NCBI GenBank assembly: GCA_026545765.1
Contig: CM048844.1
Span: forward strand, 19,414,237-19,478,236
Origin: Plantago major
Taxonomy: Eukaryota; Streptophyta; Magnoliopsida; Lamiales; Plantaginaceae
Length of the DNA stretch: 64,000 nucleotides
Reading direction: 5' to 3'
Shown: positions 12,029-24,300 of the stretch, piece after piece
Layout of the letters: every line of letters starts with the position of its first letter
Position numbering within the stretch: position 1 is the first letter of the stretch
Position numbers and translations under genes: made by a program
Notes under the pieces: generated by a model
The model's database searches: none
What the model saw: the letters and a program-made list of their open reading frames with translations, nothing else
Told to the model about the DNA's origin: nothing

Positions 12029-12146
12029 ATTATGTTGGTAATTAGAAGTATAGGTTGATTAGGATTCCTCATTGATGTCTAGCTATACACTCTTGTATAT
12101 ATATGAGATTGATTAATGAGAATCAGTAGGGAAAATAATTCTTTCA
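12012..12146 (+). repeat. LTR copy in plus orientation (outer left end)
   Basis: A 135 bp copy that begins TGTTAGAATATGTTTAGG and ends TTCTTTCA, nearly the exact reverse complement of 13697-13832. It abuts the inverted partial LTR at 12148, making a palindromic junction. Confidence 0.8.
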
Positions 12147-12147
12147 T

Positions 12148-12227
12148 GTGTATAGCTAGACATCAATAAGAAATCCTAATCAACCTATACTTCTAATTAC
12201 CAACATAATCCTAAACATATTCTAACA
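12148..12227 (-). repeat. Truncated 3' LTR of the copia-type element
   Basis: About 80 bp matching the U3-side part of the 13697-13832 LTR in the same (minus) orientation; about 56 bp at the U5 end are missing. It is directly adjacent to the polypurine tract, which identifies it as the original 3' LTR. Confidence 0.75.
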
Positions 12228-13683
12228 CTCCCCCTCAGTCGAAACGGGAGGTTGATGAACGTTGAGACTGTCCCCAAAAACGTCAAACTGAACTTGTGGA
12301 AGTCCTTTGGGGAAAAGTCGACTCATAGTTAAGAATCGGCAGATTTCATCCATGACGTGCTACGTTGATGTTGTAGGAGAACAGGCGAGGCAAAATGTAT
12401 GGGCTTGCTGTGGGTGAGATCCAATAAGACCAGCTAGGTGAGATGGACCAGACGGTGGGCGATACCAAGGGGCAGTTGGGTATGGGCAAGGAGGACCCAA
12501 ATTTGATACCCAACCCCACATAAGTGCTCGAGTCTGCAAGAGTAGGGTGGAACGAGGTCATAACCTCAGGCGAGGTACCAGAAGTCATGGCGACATAATC
12601 TGGGAGAGGAGAAGAACGAGACGGGACAAAGAAGACAAGATGACAACGGAAGAAGAAAGAACTTAAGCACCCATAGCAGACATAGAGAGACACCCAAAAT
12701 AGGTAGAGAAGATTCAATAGGTGACCACAGGAGTCCAAGATCCAACAACAGCTTGAGCAGAAGAGGATGATGATGAGGAAAGAAAGAAAAAGAAAATATT
12801 GCATGGAGAAGGAAAATTCAATTATAGAAACCGAAGTAGGCCGGAGATGGAAGAGGCTCGCCGGCGTAGAGGGCGGAAGAGGGGCAGCCGATCAATTTGG
12901 AGAGGCGAAGAGAGGAGGTGACCAGAGAGGCTGGGAGGAATCATGGAGGCGTCACAGAGACAACTATGGGTGCCATTGTTGTAGCCAAGAAAGAAGAAAG
13001 GAAACAGTTTTCGTATGTAGTAAACTGCACAGCGCAGTCGTAGGAAAACGATGTTTCCCGCCAGCTCAGCCGTTGGATCGCCCTGAGAATTTGACCACAT
13101 GTATCTAACACACGAATATACATTTTGGACGGTGGAGATCGGATTCCAAGTATATGAACCTTTCCAAACGTGCTGTCGAAGTCAGCTGCTATTCTGGACA
13201 GAAAGAAGAAGAAAAAGCAAATTGCTCGAGGAAGGCGACAGCGCGTGGAGAAAACGCAGTAGTAGAGCTGCAGGAGAAGAAAGCGGCTCAACCGCATAAG
13301 AAGAAGAGAAATCCGCTGCGTAATCAAAGGAGGAAGACCTGGCCGGAGGAATTGACCACCAGAGAAGAGAGCGGCTCAGCCGCGTGGAGGAGAAGAGATG
13401 CGCAAGAGCGCTTGAGAGAGGCAGCCGGAATGGTGGAAGCCGTTGATGCGGCTTGGGAGGTGAACGGGCAGGAGGCGGAGAAGAGGCGGCGCTAGGGTCC
13501 CGTGAAGCGGCTAGAGGAGGAAGGGAGCACGCGTGGATTTGGAGAGTTAAGGAGAAATGGGAGAAAGAGAGAGAAAGGCAAGGGCAATCAGATTGATTGC
13601 ATTGAGGGAAAAAATCAGAGAATTTTTAGGGCGGAAGAAAGAAAAGAGGAGAAGCAGGACCAATGCTCGTTGGAGACTTACAT

Positions 13684-13696
13684 GGCTCTGATACCA
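13684..13696 (-). promoter_or_regulatory. Primer-binding site (initiator tRNA-Met type)
   Basis: Minus-strand TGGTATCAGAGCC, the standard plant copia primer-binding site complementary to the 3' end of initiator tRNA-Met, immediately after the LTR. Confidence 0.85.
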
Positions 13697-13832
13697 TGAA
13701 AGAATTATTTTCCCTACTGATTCTTATTAATCAATCTCATATATATACAAGAGTGTATAGCTAGACATCAATAAGGAATCCTAATCAACCTATACTTCTA
13801 ATTACCAACATAATCCTAAACATATTCTAACA
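13697..13832 (-). repeat. 5' LTR of the copia-type element
   Basis: A 136 bp LTR. On the minus strand it starts TGTTAGAATATG and ends TTCTTTCA, directly followed by the primer-binding site. An LTR this short is typical of TRIM-like and other small copia derivatives. Confidence 0.8.
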
Positions 13833-13837
13833 AAACT

Positions 13838-14318
13838 AAACACACCGTTGCAATAACTTCCAAGAAAATATTTTATTCTACCAAAATCCATATTCCATCT
13901 ACAAGAAGTCCAGGAACGCTCTTTCAGAATAAGACAAGGAGACCAAAACAAGATATAAAATCCTGAAAACTGAATAAACAGAGTACTGATACAATTAAAG
14001 GTTCAAGAGAAATAAAATTCTGATAGATAAAGATATAAGATACTACTTAATAAGAAAAATAAAACATCTAGATATGAACTGTAAGTGGCTTCAATCTTAG
14101 CTGGAAGTTTGGTTCAAAGAAAATCGGATAACAGTAGGATTACATTAAACATGAAGAAGCATGATACAGTTCCTTTACCTGCACAATTCCAACAATCTCA
14201 CATCTCAAATCCATATTAATACATATGCTTGTATCTTATAAAATGCCAGTGATATACTATACAGACCTCAAACAAACCAAAACAGGATGTCAAGGTTTTT
14301 CACCTATCTAGTACTTTG
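13838..14318. other. Intergenic spacer
   Basis: AT-rich sequence between the copia-type element and the Harbinger element. No gene or repeat was recognised. Confidence 0.5.
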
Positions 14319-14962
14319 TAAGGCTACTCACTATGGTGACCAATTTTTTGGTCGAATTGCCGGCCGACCTCTCTCGCGATAAAAAACTGTCACTGTGGTA
14401 GCGGTCGTGGGGTTGGTCGCCGGGATTTTTTTTTTGTATTTTTTTTATTTTTTTATAGTTTTTTAAGTTAGAATATTGAAACGACTCGTGAAAATGATGT
14501 TTTTATTGAAAGGGAAATGGATTCAAAAGTTACAAACAGCACACGAACTAAAACAGACAACACATGAACTAAAACAAACACAAACACAAATTCAATCACA
14601 ACTTTAGGACATTAACTCAACTTTCAACATCTCAAACACATGTCGAGTCTCAGCCGTCATGGTGTTCGGATCTTGTTGGCTCAGGTTAAGGAACATCTGC
14701 AACCGTTGAGCCCTGGCCAATTCCAAATTACCTTGAGCGGTTATTCTGGCTTCCTCCGCCTTTTGTGTCGCCCTCTCTCTCAGCCAGTTCAATCTCTGCC
14801 TCTCCAGCTCCATTCTCTCCTGCTCAATCTGCCTCTGTTTAGCATACTCATCTTTGAACTTAGCAAATAGCTCACCCATGTCAGTTTGAGAAGAGGAGGT
14901 CGACTTCCCACTACGTTGTGCCTTTGCCCTATCACGGCCCATGGGACGTTTTGATCCAGTAT

Positions 14963-17325
14963 TGTAATACCCCAGTTTTTATGTTAACTTGGTATTTTTG
15001 GTCTTGTATAATTTATTTAAAGTGTGTTTATTTGTGCGAAAATGTTTTTGAAAATTTTGAAGTGTGGTTTTGGGGACCAAATTCTTTTAAGGAGGGGTGA
15101 GTGTGACACCCCAGATTTTGACGTACCTTATTATTTTTGTCCTTGCATGCTTTAACTTGTGTTAGTGTATTTGTATGAAAATATATTTGAATTGTTTTAA
15201 TTGGTTGTGTTATTGTTTTAGATGTTATTATTTGTTTTAAAAAGTCTATGTTACTTGTCAATTTGTAATATGTGTGGTTATTTATTTTGTACTTTTTTTT
15301 TAAAGAAGAGAAATTATTTTTGGTGTATTTTTCCTACTTAAAAATCTGATCATTTTATCGTTTAATTTGTTGGTATAATTATTTGAAAATAATTTGATAG
15401 TCATCTCATAAATTTATCTTTATGAATGATTAATGTGACAAGACTTCTTTTTAATTGTCTAACTTAATAGAAGTCTTTATGTGAGTGTCTTGATTGATGA
15501 TTTAAGTGAAGAGTCTTCATTTGAATTCACTAATTCAATACAAGGTATTTATTTGTGTGCTTTGATTGATTTATAATGTGAAGAGTCACTTTTGAATTAT
15601 GTAATGTACATGTCTTTATGTGTGTGTGGCTCTCTTAATGTTTAGAAATTAAAGTGTTATTTTATATTCATATATTTTAAAATAGAAGAGTTTGGAAACT
15701 TGAGGCTTCTTTAATGAATAAAATATTTTTCCTTTCTTATTCATGTTACGGTACGAAAGGTTGCCTGTAATGTCTAATGTTTCAGCTTTGTTTCGATCAG
15801 CCTTCTGTTTTTATTTTCATTTGTCTTTAATGTTTATTTTCATGTTACTTATGCATGTCTAGTGTGATATTGCCTATGCATGTTAAATATTTTGAGTTTA
15901 ATTGTTACATATGCATGTCTAATTGTGAGTTCAATTTAATTGCTTTAAGTGTTGCATTTTTTGTGTTTCACATTTTATTTTTGTATACAATTGACCCTAT
16001 GTGATACCAAAAACGTTTTTGAACCTTTTCCCAAGTAAAATATGATCATTTATCATTAGTTATTGTGTTTAAATGTTTGGAAAAAAATGTGAAAGGTCTC
16101 TCTTAATTTTGGCTCCTTTATTGTTGGTTTTATATCATGAGTTTTAAGTGCAATTTAAGCCTTTTAAATTGTCATTTATTTTTTAGCTCTTCAACCCTTT
16201 CACCTTCCCTAAATCCACCCTATAAATACCCCCTTCTTGCAGCCACGTTTACTCACAAAAATTCTTAGTATTTTACTCCCAAAAATCTTAAAGTACTATT
16301 GTCTTTTTCTTTCAAGTTTGTAGCTTGTTCTTCTTGCAAGTACTTTCACAGTTCTTGCTCTTCCTAACATTCAAATGTGAGTGTTCTACAAAACTATATA
16401 TATGTATTATTTTCAAAACCTGGAAGGTATTTTAATATGTTTTCAACTTATATATAAGTAATGCATGGTTTCCAAAATGCACGTTCTATTGCATAAAAAC
16501 CAAATCATGAAAGAGTTTTTAGCATGCTTCCACTGATTTTGAAAGATTTATATATTTTTTATATACATGATTTTTATTTTGTTTTGATTGACGGTTCAAG
16601 AAAGATACGTACGTTTGGTTAAGGTTAATTGGCTTGTAGTTTGGTCAGTTGTGTCTGGCGATCTACTTGTCGGTTTCCTTTGCCCATTCCCTTTAAATCG
16701 AGTGATAGAAGCCTTCACTGATTTAGTTGGGTCGTAGAATTCCACCCCTGTACCATGGCAGGGTCCTGACTGGATAGTTTGATCGACTATCAGGGAGACA
16801 TAAGGCCTGTTTTGCTGTGGGGTTATAAGGAGCGGCATGAAATAATATTTTTTCTGAAAAGTATACGTTATTGAAAGTATATTGGATTTTAAGTTCTTGA
16901 TTTTTATTGTTATGATTTTAATGAAAACTTCACACGAAAATCTTTGAACACTCATTGAGGTTTTTCTCACATTTGTTTTTATTCCCTTCCTTGTAGGTGA
17001 GATGGCGGTGAAGAATGAACGGTCGATAAACTCAGCAAACTAAGTGTGTAGTTGGGATTTGAAATTTTTGTCAATGAAAATAATGTCCTTTTGTGTATTT
17101 AAAAAACTCATGTCATTTCTTGTTATATTGTGTATCTTTTAAAGACAAGAGTGTTGAAAACCTTGTGGTTTTGTTTGCTGAATAAAATATATTTTTATTC
17201 TAGCAACTTTAAACGAAAGTTTGTATGTAACTTCACATATTTCACTAAACGTTTCGGCTCTGTTTTTGCCCGACGTTCCGACTGAAATTTACTCCTTTTA
17301 AAAAGCTAAAAGTCGGGGCGTTACA
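14963..17325 (+). mobile_element. Collapsed chromovirus-type LTR element nested in Harbinger ORF1
   Basis: Flanked by a perfect target duplication AGTAT (14958-14962 and 17326-17330). It starts TGTAATACCCCAG and ends CGGGGCGTTACA, the classic ends of chromovirus (Tekay/Del-like) LTRs. The first ~100 bp (14963-15060) are the start of a 5' LTR. Then comes the tail of an internal region with a polypurine tract (TTAAGGAGGGGTGAG, 15087-15101), and a full 3' LTR from 15102 (TGTGACACCCCAG). An internal deletion thus removed most of the 5' LTR and all of gag-pol. The two LTR starts differ clearly, so the insertion is old. Confidence 0.75.
15102..17325 (+). repeat. 3' LTR of the nested chromovirus remnant
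   Basis: A 2.2 kb LTR from TGTGACACCCC to GGGGCGTTACA, AT-rich. TATAAATAC at 16222-16230 fits a U3 promoter. No gene was recognised in it; short open frames inside are chance. Confidence 0.7.
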
Positions 17326-18552
17326 AGTATCACTTTCATCAGTCAAGCGCACACACTTACCGGAGCTACCCCCACTTGCGTCCATTTCTTGAGCACCGTC
17401 TTCAGGGTCAGTCATTTCATGAATTTCGAAGGTCGGAACTGGCTTGTCCTTAGGACCCTCGTAATTCATTTTGCTTTGCCACTCCGGGTATTCCCTCATG
17501 GCTTCCCAGTAGTACATCAACTCGAATTCCTCATTTTTTGGATGTGAGGACCTGTAGAGAGAAAGTGCATACTTAATTACGTCGTCCTCGTTGAGACCAC
17601 TCCGCATCCCAACCTGACGATAAGCCTCCTCGTAAACACTCACCCACATGTTAACACATGGCTTGATTCGGTTCCATATACCCCGTAGAGAACTGCCCGT
17701 TCGAGCTCGTAGATTACGCATGTTGTCCGCCCTTGTCAGGTTCCACTTATCGAAAATGGCCTTGGTGAACATAGTGGTGTACTTCATGTTTGTCTCGGTG
17801 ATGGGATCTTCACTCACTGCCATGAACATGGAAATGAGTGCAAGATCTTCCTCTTTCGAGAATTTCTTCGGCCCTTCATCGTCAACTTGGGTGCCGGCGG
17901 AGGATGCGGCCTTCTTTGCACCTTTCTTTACTTTGGCTTTCTCCTTCCCCTTGGACTATGGTGGTGGTGATGGTTGAGTCTCCGGGACAGTTTTCGGGGC
18001 CTGGTAATCGGGAGGGCGGTATGCACCGGAAAAAAGATATGGATCGTACGGAGTGTTTGGATTGGAGTTTGTGGTGGTGGACGATTGACTACTACGACCT
18101 TGGGAATCCATGTAGAGTTGGAATTGTCAGGGGTCGTTTTCCATCAACCACCTAGTAAGAGACTCGTTCGGATCCATGTCGGGAGAATGAGAGTTTTTGG
18201 AAGGATTTTTAAGAGTGTTTTGAGTTTAGTAGAGAGAAAGAAGGGTGATTTTTGAGGTGTGAAAAAACATATCAAGACTGGTCAGTATTTATAGATCTCG
18301 AAAAAATATGACCGTTGGTATATTTTTTTAATTTCGGAATTAAAAAAAAATAAAAACCTAAAAATATTGTCCGGTCCAATCAGGACCGGACAAGTGTCAC
18401 CAGCCAACAGGCTGGTGACACAGCCCCAACGACATCTAGGCGACTTGGGTAATTTTGGGGGGAGCAACCCTCCCGGCGCCTATGGTGGTCGGCCAGCGTC
18501 ATGAGCGGTTGCTCATGATCGACGGCTGACAAATCCATAGTGGGCGGTCTAA

Positions 18553-20096
18553 CATGATCCAATGCCGAGTAAAGAACGTCTCGAGATAGTACTAGCTGAA
18601 TTAGATACTAATTTGACTTTAGAAGCATAAAACCTCTATCAACACATTCATGAATACAATATTACAATTATTACAATACTTAGCCTTAGATAAATTTTAT
18701 CATCAATAAATCTCTAAACACCATTTTAATCATTCTTTATACAGAGAGATAAGCCACCCATTTCTGGGATCGAACCCGTAATATCTTGGGTACGGGGTGT
18801 CTCAGCTTGACACTCGGCTACAAACACTTTGACTTATTTATATTTTTCTTGAAAACCTTTCTTATTTTTTCAATTGTGTTATCGTATAGTATTTATTTAG
18901 CAGTTTATGCATCTTACATTTTGTATTTGAGGGTAAATATATAAAAGTACTATTCTAATAGTTTTGCCAATTAAAAAGGAAATGAATAACACACAGATCG
19001 TTCATAATCATGTCGGCTCAAAGGGTCGGGACTCAATTGATTATTGGTCGAATCGTCACACTGGACCCTTTTACTTGGAGAATAACACACATATGCATAA
19101 AATGGTACTCAATGATGAATACATTATTCATTAGAAACCTATTTAAATTTAATTTCATCGATATCCTCATCAATGTTTAGATTGAACTGCAATATAATCG
19201 TACTCGATAATAAAAGAAATGGAGATTATAACTTATCACTTAATATCTTATCCTCAAACAATTAAAGGGGTTTTGGCAATAAACATGAGCCACGGAGAAT
19301 TTTCTTGGAAATTTATTGTGACGAATCATCTTATCCTCAATAGCAATATGTTACAAAATATTAGGACCGCAAAATTTGTTCCAAACTACTTTATAATATA
19401 AAATAAAATTAATACCAAACGTCAGTTCCACAGCACATTTCATACTACTTGCTGAAGATAAAATAATTCAATAATTAAATCTGAACGACTGGCTTATAAA
19501 TTTTGTTGGTTCTGCTTCTCCAATATTTATAAGAATATTCAAATTCAGTTATTATTAGTTATAGATACTGTATTATTCAGATTCTAAATATGATATCCGC
19601 GGTTCTTGGCCCACTGAAGTGTGAAACAGTATAGTTTTAAGGCCACCTAGTTTAAATCCATGACAAAAATGTTTCTGCGTGAATTTGTTTCTAGTATGAA
19701 TTTGTTCTTACTTGTCTCCACTTTATCGTCTCGTCTCATGTGACTCACGGCCTGCAAATCTTCATTCACTCCAATCCAATTTAATTATATATTCACAAGA
19801 ATATTGCTATAAAATATCTACACTGAAAGCTGCCCCCTGTTGTGAAACTTATGGATATGGTTATGATGCTACTACATGCAGTTTTTTTGGCGAATTCAGA
19901 GCAAAATTCAGTGGGGTTCAAATTTTATATTCTTTAGGAGAAGGCTATTTTGACAATTCATTCCAGATCTCCCGTTATTAGCCTAATTAACTCTAATGTA
20001 TATACCGTACTTTAATGACTTTTATGAAACATAGATATTTGGAAGTATTTTCACATAGTTTTTATTTACCTTTTTGAATTGGTGAAAATATAATAT
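18553..20096. other. Intergenic spacer with a possible SINE remnant
   Basis: AT-rich sequence without a recognisable gene. A tRNA-like segment at about 18745-18830 is listed separately. Confidence 0.5.
18745..18830 (-). repeat. Possible tRNA-derived SINE head
   Basis: On the minus strand TAGCCGAGTGTC resembles a pol III A box, and about 30-35 nt later TACGGGTTCGATCCCA is a good B box. The sequence does not fold as a normal tRNA, so a SINE remnant is more likely. The ends were not defined. Confidence 0.35.
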
Positions 20097-20098
20097 TA

Positions 20099-20350
20099 CT
20101 CCCTCCGTTCCGCAGAACTTCATACATTTGTCATTTTTTACCGTCCTATAGAACTTCATACATTACTAAAAAAGGAAGCTACCCCACACCCAACAAATAA
20201 TAAACAATCTCAACTTTACACTCAAATTACACCTTTTGCCACTAAAAATATACTTTTTTCCACCTTTTTCTATATTCTATCATTACTTTAACTTTTTACA
20301 TAAAACTACACGCTAACCATAATGTATGAAGTTCTTCGGGACGGAGGGAG
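20099..20350. mobile_element. Stowaway-like MITE (Tc1/mariner type)
   Basis: 252 bp flanked by TA (20097-20098 and 20351-20352). Ends are CTCCCTCCGTTCC and GGGACGGAGGGAG, the hallmark Stowaway termini. The inverted repeat continues inward (GAACTTCATACATT / AATGTATGAAGTTC). Non-coding, moved in trans. Confidence 0.9.
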
Positions 20351-20352
20351 TA

Positions 20353-21364
20353 CTTAACAAAGTAAAGTATACATGGGCATAGATGCTTCACGAATACAAA
20401 CAACCTATAAGTGCTAAACCCATAAGGCTGCTAAAAAAAACGACAACCGCCTATGCCTTTGCCATGTAATTACAATTCCAAACCAATACATATAGTCCAA
20501 AACATTATGCTAGCTTTCCATCAACAGTTTCACATCGTTTAAGTAATGGGAATGACTTTTTGCCTCTTTATAATAATGGGAGTGCATGATTGTTTGATCA
20601 GTGTTTGACTCGTAGTTTTAATTGACCGAATTATAACACAAATGAAATTTCAACTTTAATTGAGTTATGAAAAATTATATTTGAAATAGAGTTAAAATTT
20701 TATAGGTTTTATATGATTGTTATATAAGGTGTGTAAAAGTGAAATGATGTGCATAATAGTTTTTAAAATTATTTGATTAATTTAAATTTGTTATAATAAA
20801 TGTGATAGTAAAAAAGGAGAAAAAGAGTAGTTAGGAATAAAAGGTAATTGAGTTGTAAGTACTAAGTAGTAGGTGACTTAAAAACGGGTAATGTACAAGT
20901 AAATTAAAGTGTGGCGCCAAAAAAAAAAAAGTGATCTAGATTAAAATTGAGCTAACGTCAAGCCAAACAACCAATTAATTATTGAACACCTCTCTTGGCT
21001 TTTGTATATTCATAAACACCTTTTGCTCTATTATTACTTTGTACTTTACTATTGTAATATGATACTCATGTTATTAAAAATATTTCTTCGTCTTCATGTT
21101 CATATCCACTTGCACATGTTTTATACAAGTAATAAAAAAATTAACCTATCGAGCATGCCAAGAATGACAACAACATTTTTGTATCAATTATACAATACGG
21201 ACAAACCTTCATTTCTGGATCCAAAAAATGAAGAAAAAAATCACGTTCTACATGCACTTGATCCACTACATTTCTAAATAATATCATCTATAAGTTCATC
21301 ACACTGCATTATATTATTAGCCCCAACTTGGCCTTACAACTAGCATTTTCAAATTTTAGCTATA
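20353..21364. other. Spacer and promoter region upstream of NCL-like 1
   Basis: AT-rich, no gene found. No strong TATA box was picked out close to the ATG at 21365; ATTATATTATTAG at 21308-21320 is a weak candidate. Confidence 0.5.
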
Positions 21365-24300
21365 ATGGCTAAGTTTATGAAACTTGCAGCATATACCTCC
21401 CTTTTTGTTATTCTTGTCAGTCACTTGGCGTACAGCCGTGGCATTCCAGCAGGTTCGGATTCGTTATCTGACGGGTCGGGTCATGAGAAGAAGGCTTCGT
21501 TTCTCGAATGGGGCTTATCGGCTGAAGTCCAGTGCGTTCAGGCTTACGGGGTGTTGCCATGTTCGACGAATATTTGGGGACTTTTGTTTCTGATTGTGGT
21601 GTATGAGATTGTGCTTTCGTTTGGAGGGCAGTATGTTGGAATCGGGTCGAATCTGTTTTTCGAAATCATTGGACCGGGTGTTCTAGGTAGCAGTTTGTTC
21701 CAGTTGCTTGGCACAATCCCACAAATTGTCTTGGTTCTCTGTAAGTATTCATTCATTCAGTTTGGCTAATGCTTTTGGTTTTACTTCTAAAATGCATCAT
21801 TTGGTTTAGGAACTTATCCTGTAAATATGAGCCTCATACTTAAGATATGCTTAATACCAAGCTATTTTAATTCCAGTTTAACTATAAATTACGTGTTGCG
21901 AGAGACCCTTACATATTTAAGAGTCTCGAAAGTACTCTATAACAGACAAACATAGACAATTTATCCTAAAAACTAGACAATCTGATTTTTCGCGAGTCGA
22001 CCCGCGATTTTTTTTGAAAAAACACTTACTCTGCTCATCAATGTTCATCCAAATACACATATGTTGATTTTTACATCAAATTGTCTATGTTTATCATGAA
22101 ATTATCTATGTTTAGCATGTAGACATTACTAACAACCTATTTATCCAATCAAAACACAATATTTAGAAAAATTAACATGAAATTCAATTTCATTCGTTAA
22201 TTAACCAATAAATTTCAATACAAAAAATAATAAAAAAAATAAAAAATTTACAACCTATAAAAATACATGTTTTTTTCAAAAACATTTAATACATCTACAA
22301 AATAGCTTTCTTCACACACTTGTTCGTCGACCCCTTCTTCCACAACGTCTCAGTTTTTGTGACCAATCAATTTCTTTATTCGACCACCATTTTTACGAAA
22401 ACCTAATACATATAACAAAATCATCAAAAAACATATACGATTTATACATAAACATAGACCATTTATACAAAAAAAACTAGACAATTTATAGTAAAACATA
22501 TACAATTTATACAAAAAAACTAAACCAGCAACAACGAACAACATAGACAATTTTTACTAAAACATAGACCATTTATACAAAAAGACTAGACAATTTATAG
22601 TAAAACATAGACAATATACAAAAAAACTAAACCAGCAACAACGAACAACATAGACAATTTCTACTAAAACATAGACCATTTATACAAAAAATTAGACAAT
22701 TTATAGTAAAACATAGACAATTTATACAAAAAACTAAACCAGCAACAACGAACAACATAGACAATTTTTACTGAAACATAGACCATCTATACAAAAAACT
22801 AGTCAATTTATAAAACATAGACAATTTATACAAAAAACTAAACAAGTAACAACGAACAACATAGACAATTTCTACTAAAACATAGATCATTTATATAAAA
22901 AAACTAGACAATTTATAGTAAAATATAGACAATTTATAAAAAAAACTAAACCAGCAACAACGAACAACATAGACAATTTATACAAAACATAGACAATTTA
23001 TACAAAAAACTGAACCAGCAACAACGAACAACACATACATTTTCTTCTAAAACAAGACAACTTATTCTAAAACATACACAATTAATTTATACTAAAACAT
23101 AGACCATTTATACAAAAAAAAACTAGACAAATTATACTAAAACATATACAATTTTATACAAAAAACTAGACAATTTATAGTAAAAGATAGACAATTTATA
23201 CAAAAAACTAAACCAGCAATAACGAAAAATATAGACAATTTCTACTAAAACATAGACCATTTATACAAAAAACTAGACAATATACAACACATCTATCTTT
23301 TCACAATAAACCAACAACAAAGAACAACATAAACAATTTCTACTAAAATATAGAACATTTATACAAAAAATTAGACAATTTTTACCACAATAACAATTAC
23401 TAAACTAGTAACACATTTGGACTAAACCATATATATAACATAAAAACATATACAATTTACACATATACATTCACATTTTCTTCTTCTTAACTATCCCTTG
23501 GACTATTTAGTCATTCGGGAGCACTTTAGTTAACTTGTTAGCTATTATATTTTCTTTAAAACAAGGCTCCCTACGCCTGCAATTGTATTATTCCTAAATG
23601 ATTCTAACTAGACCAACCAACCAACCAAAATAGTGGAAGGGCAGAAGCCACTTTTTCCGCGGGGAAGCTACAGCTCAGTTTAACAATGACTACTCATTTA
23701 CAGTTTGCACACCAAAAACGAAAGACAAACAATCTAGTCTAATTTGATGGTAAAATTACATAAAAGACCCTACTTTTAATTAGCTGGCCTATCACGTGCT
23801 TCAGCCTCGTATGGTACAATACTAGAGTGGCAATTTGCACAAAACCCCCCTGCGATTTTCTGCCCTTATCACCTAACGGCGTTATGGCGGACCAATACTA
23901 AGGATATATGTACCGATCTATGCCCATTCAATTGTGTAATTATTCAATAAACAATGAGTGTTGTATTCAAATCAATACACTTCACATAATGCCCGGACCA
24001 CCCGGACTGTAATGTCCAGACCATAATGCCCGGACGTAATATCCGGACCGTACAAGTGACCATGCCTGAACTTATACCATATTGTACAAGTTACCATGCC
24101 CGAACCGTTATGCCCAAACCGTACAAGTGACCATGCCCAACGGATTTTGTACCTTCCCCATGCCCTGCTTGCATATAGCGAATAATTTTTGCACCCCGTT
24201 TTTTTTTTTTGCATATAATTACTTAAGTTTATAACATACCGAACAGTTGACCATGCCCGAACCGTACAAGTGACCATGCCCGAAACTTATACCATACCGT

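Larger units (their letters stand above)
12012..13832 (-). mobile_element. Non-autonomous copia-type LTR element with inverted LTRs and AAACT target duplication
   Basis: The element is flanked by a perfect 5 bp target duplication, AAACT (12007-12011 and 13833-13837). On the minus strand it has a 5' LTR (13832-13697), a primer-binding site, a 1.45 kb internal region, a polypurine tract (plus-strand CTCCCCCTC at 12228-12236) and a truncated 3' LTR (12227-12148). Beyond that is a further full LTR in the opposite direction (12012-12146). Both outer ends are therefore the U3 end (TGTTAGAATATG). The internal region has a pyrimidine-rich leader on the minus strand and no recognisable gag or pol, so it needed enzymes from another element. 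Confidence 0.75.
14604..18177 (-). pseudogene. Harbinger ORF1 (Myb/NAM-associated DNA-binding protein), split by an LTR insertion
   Basis: ORF1 proteins of PIF/Harbinger bind the element ends and carry the transposase to DNA. The N-terminal part (18177-17326) starts MDPNESLTRWLMEND, has a Ser/Pro-rich segment, a basic KGKEKAKVKKGAKK segment and a Myb/trihelix-like region (ISMFMAVSEDPITE ... RNLRARTGSSLRGIWNRI). The C-terminal part (14957-14604) is a charged, Gln/Glu/Arg-rich coiled coil (ELFAKFKDEYAKQRQIEQER). The insertion lies between them; skipping it and one target copy gives an uninterrupted phase of 402 codons. Two in-frame stops remain in the N-terminal part (about 18130 and 17958), so it is dead. 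Similar proteins are often misnamed glutathione S-transferase T3-like. Confidence 0.75.
14322..18549 (-). mobile_element. PIF/Harbinger-type DNA transposon carrying only ORF1, with a nested LTR element
   Basis: Flanked by the 3 bp duplication TAA (14319-14321 and 18550-18552) typical of PIF/Harbinger. The 15 bp terminal inverted repeats are imperfect: GGCTACTCACTATGG at the left and GACCGCCCACTATGG at the right (11 of 15 match). Without the nested insertion it is about 1.86 kb. It codes for the Myb/NAM-associated ORF1 protein and no DDE transposase, so it is a non-autonomous derivative. Near the right end are two hairpins: a 12 bp stem with AACA loop at 18394-18421 and a 9 bp stem at 18369-18391. 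Confidence 0.75.

Noticed and set aside
12346..12804. 152-codon minus-strand open frame inside the copia-type element
   Set aside because: Hydrophobic and Cys/Ser/Phe-rich start with no gag or pol motif; best explained as the pyrimidine-rich strand of a non-coding internal region. Overlapping plus-strand frames (12767-13495) are its purine-rich complement.
17648..18255. Plus-strand frames opposite Harbinger ORF1
   Set aside because: They mirror the minus-strand ORF1 coding sequence, which has recognisable domains.
18745..18830. Possible functional tRNA gene on the minus strand
   Set aside because: Good B box but the arms do not pair into a cloverleaf; kept only as a possible SINE remnant.
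22380..23400. Regular repeats with near-constant spacing, superficially like a CRISPR array
   Set aside because: The text between the repeated words is itself repeated (a ~107 bp tandem unit), there are no unique spacers, and the setting is a plant intron.
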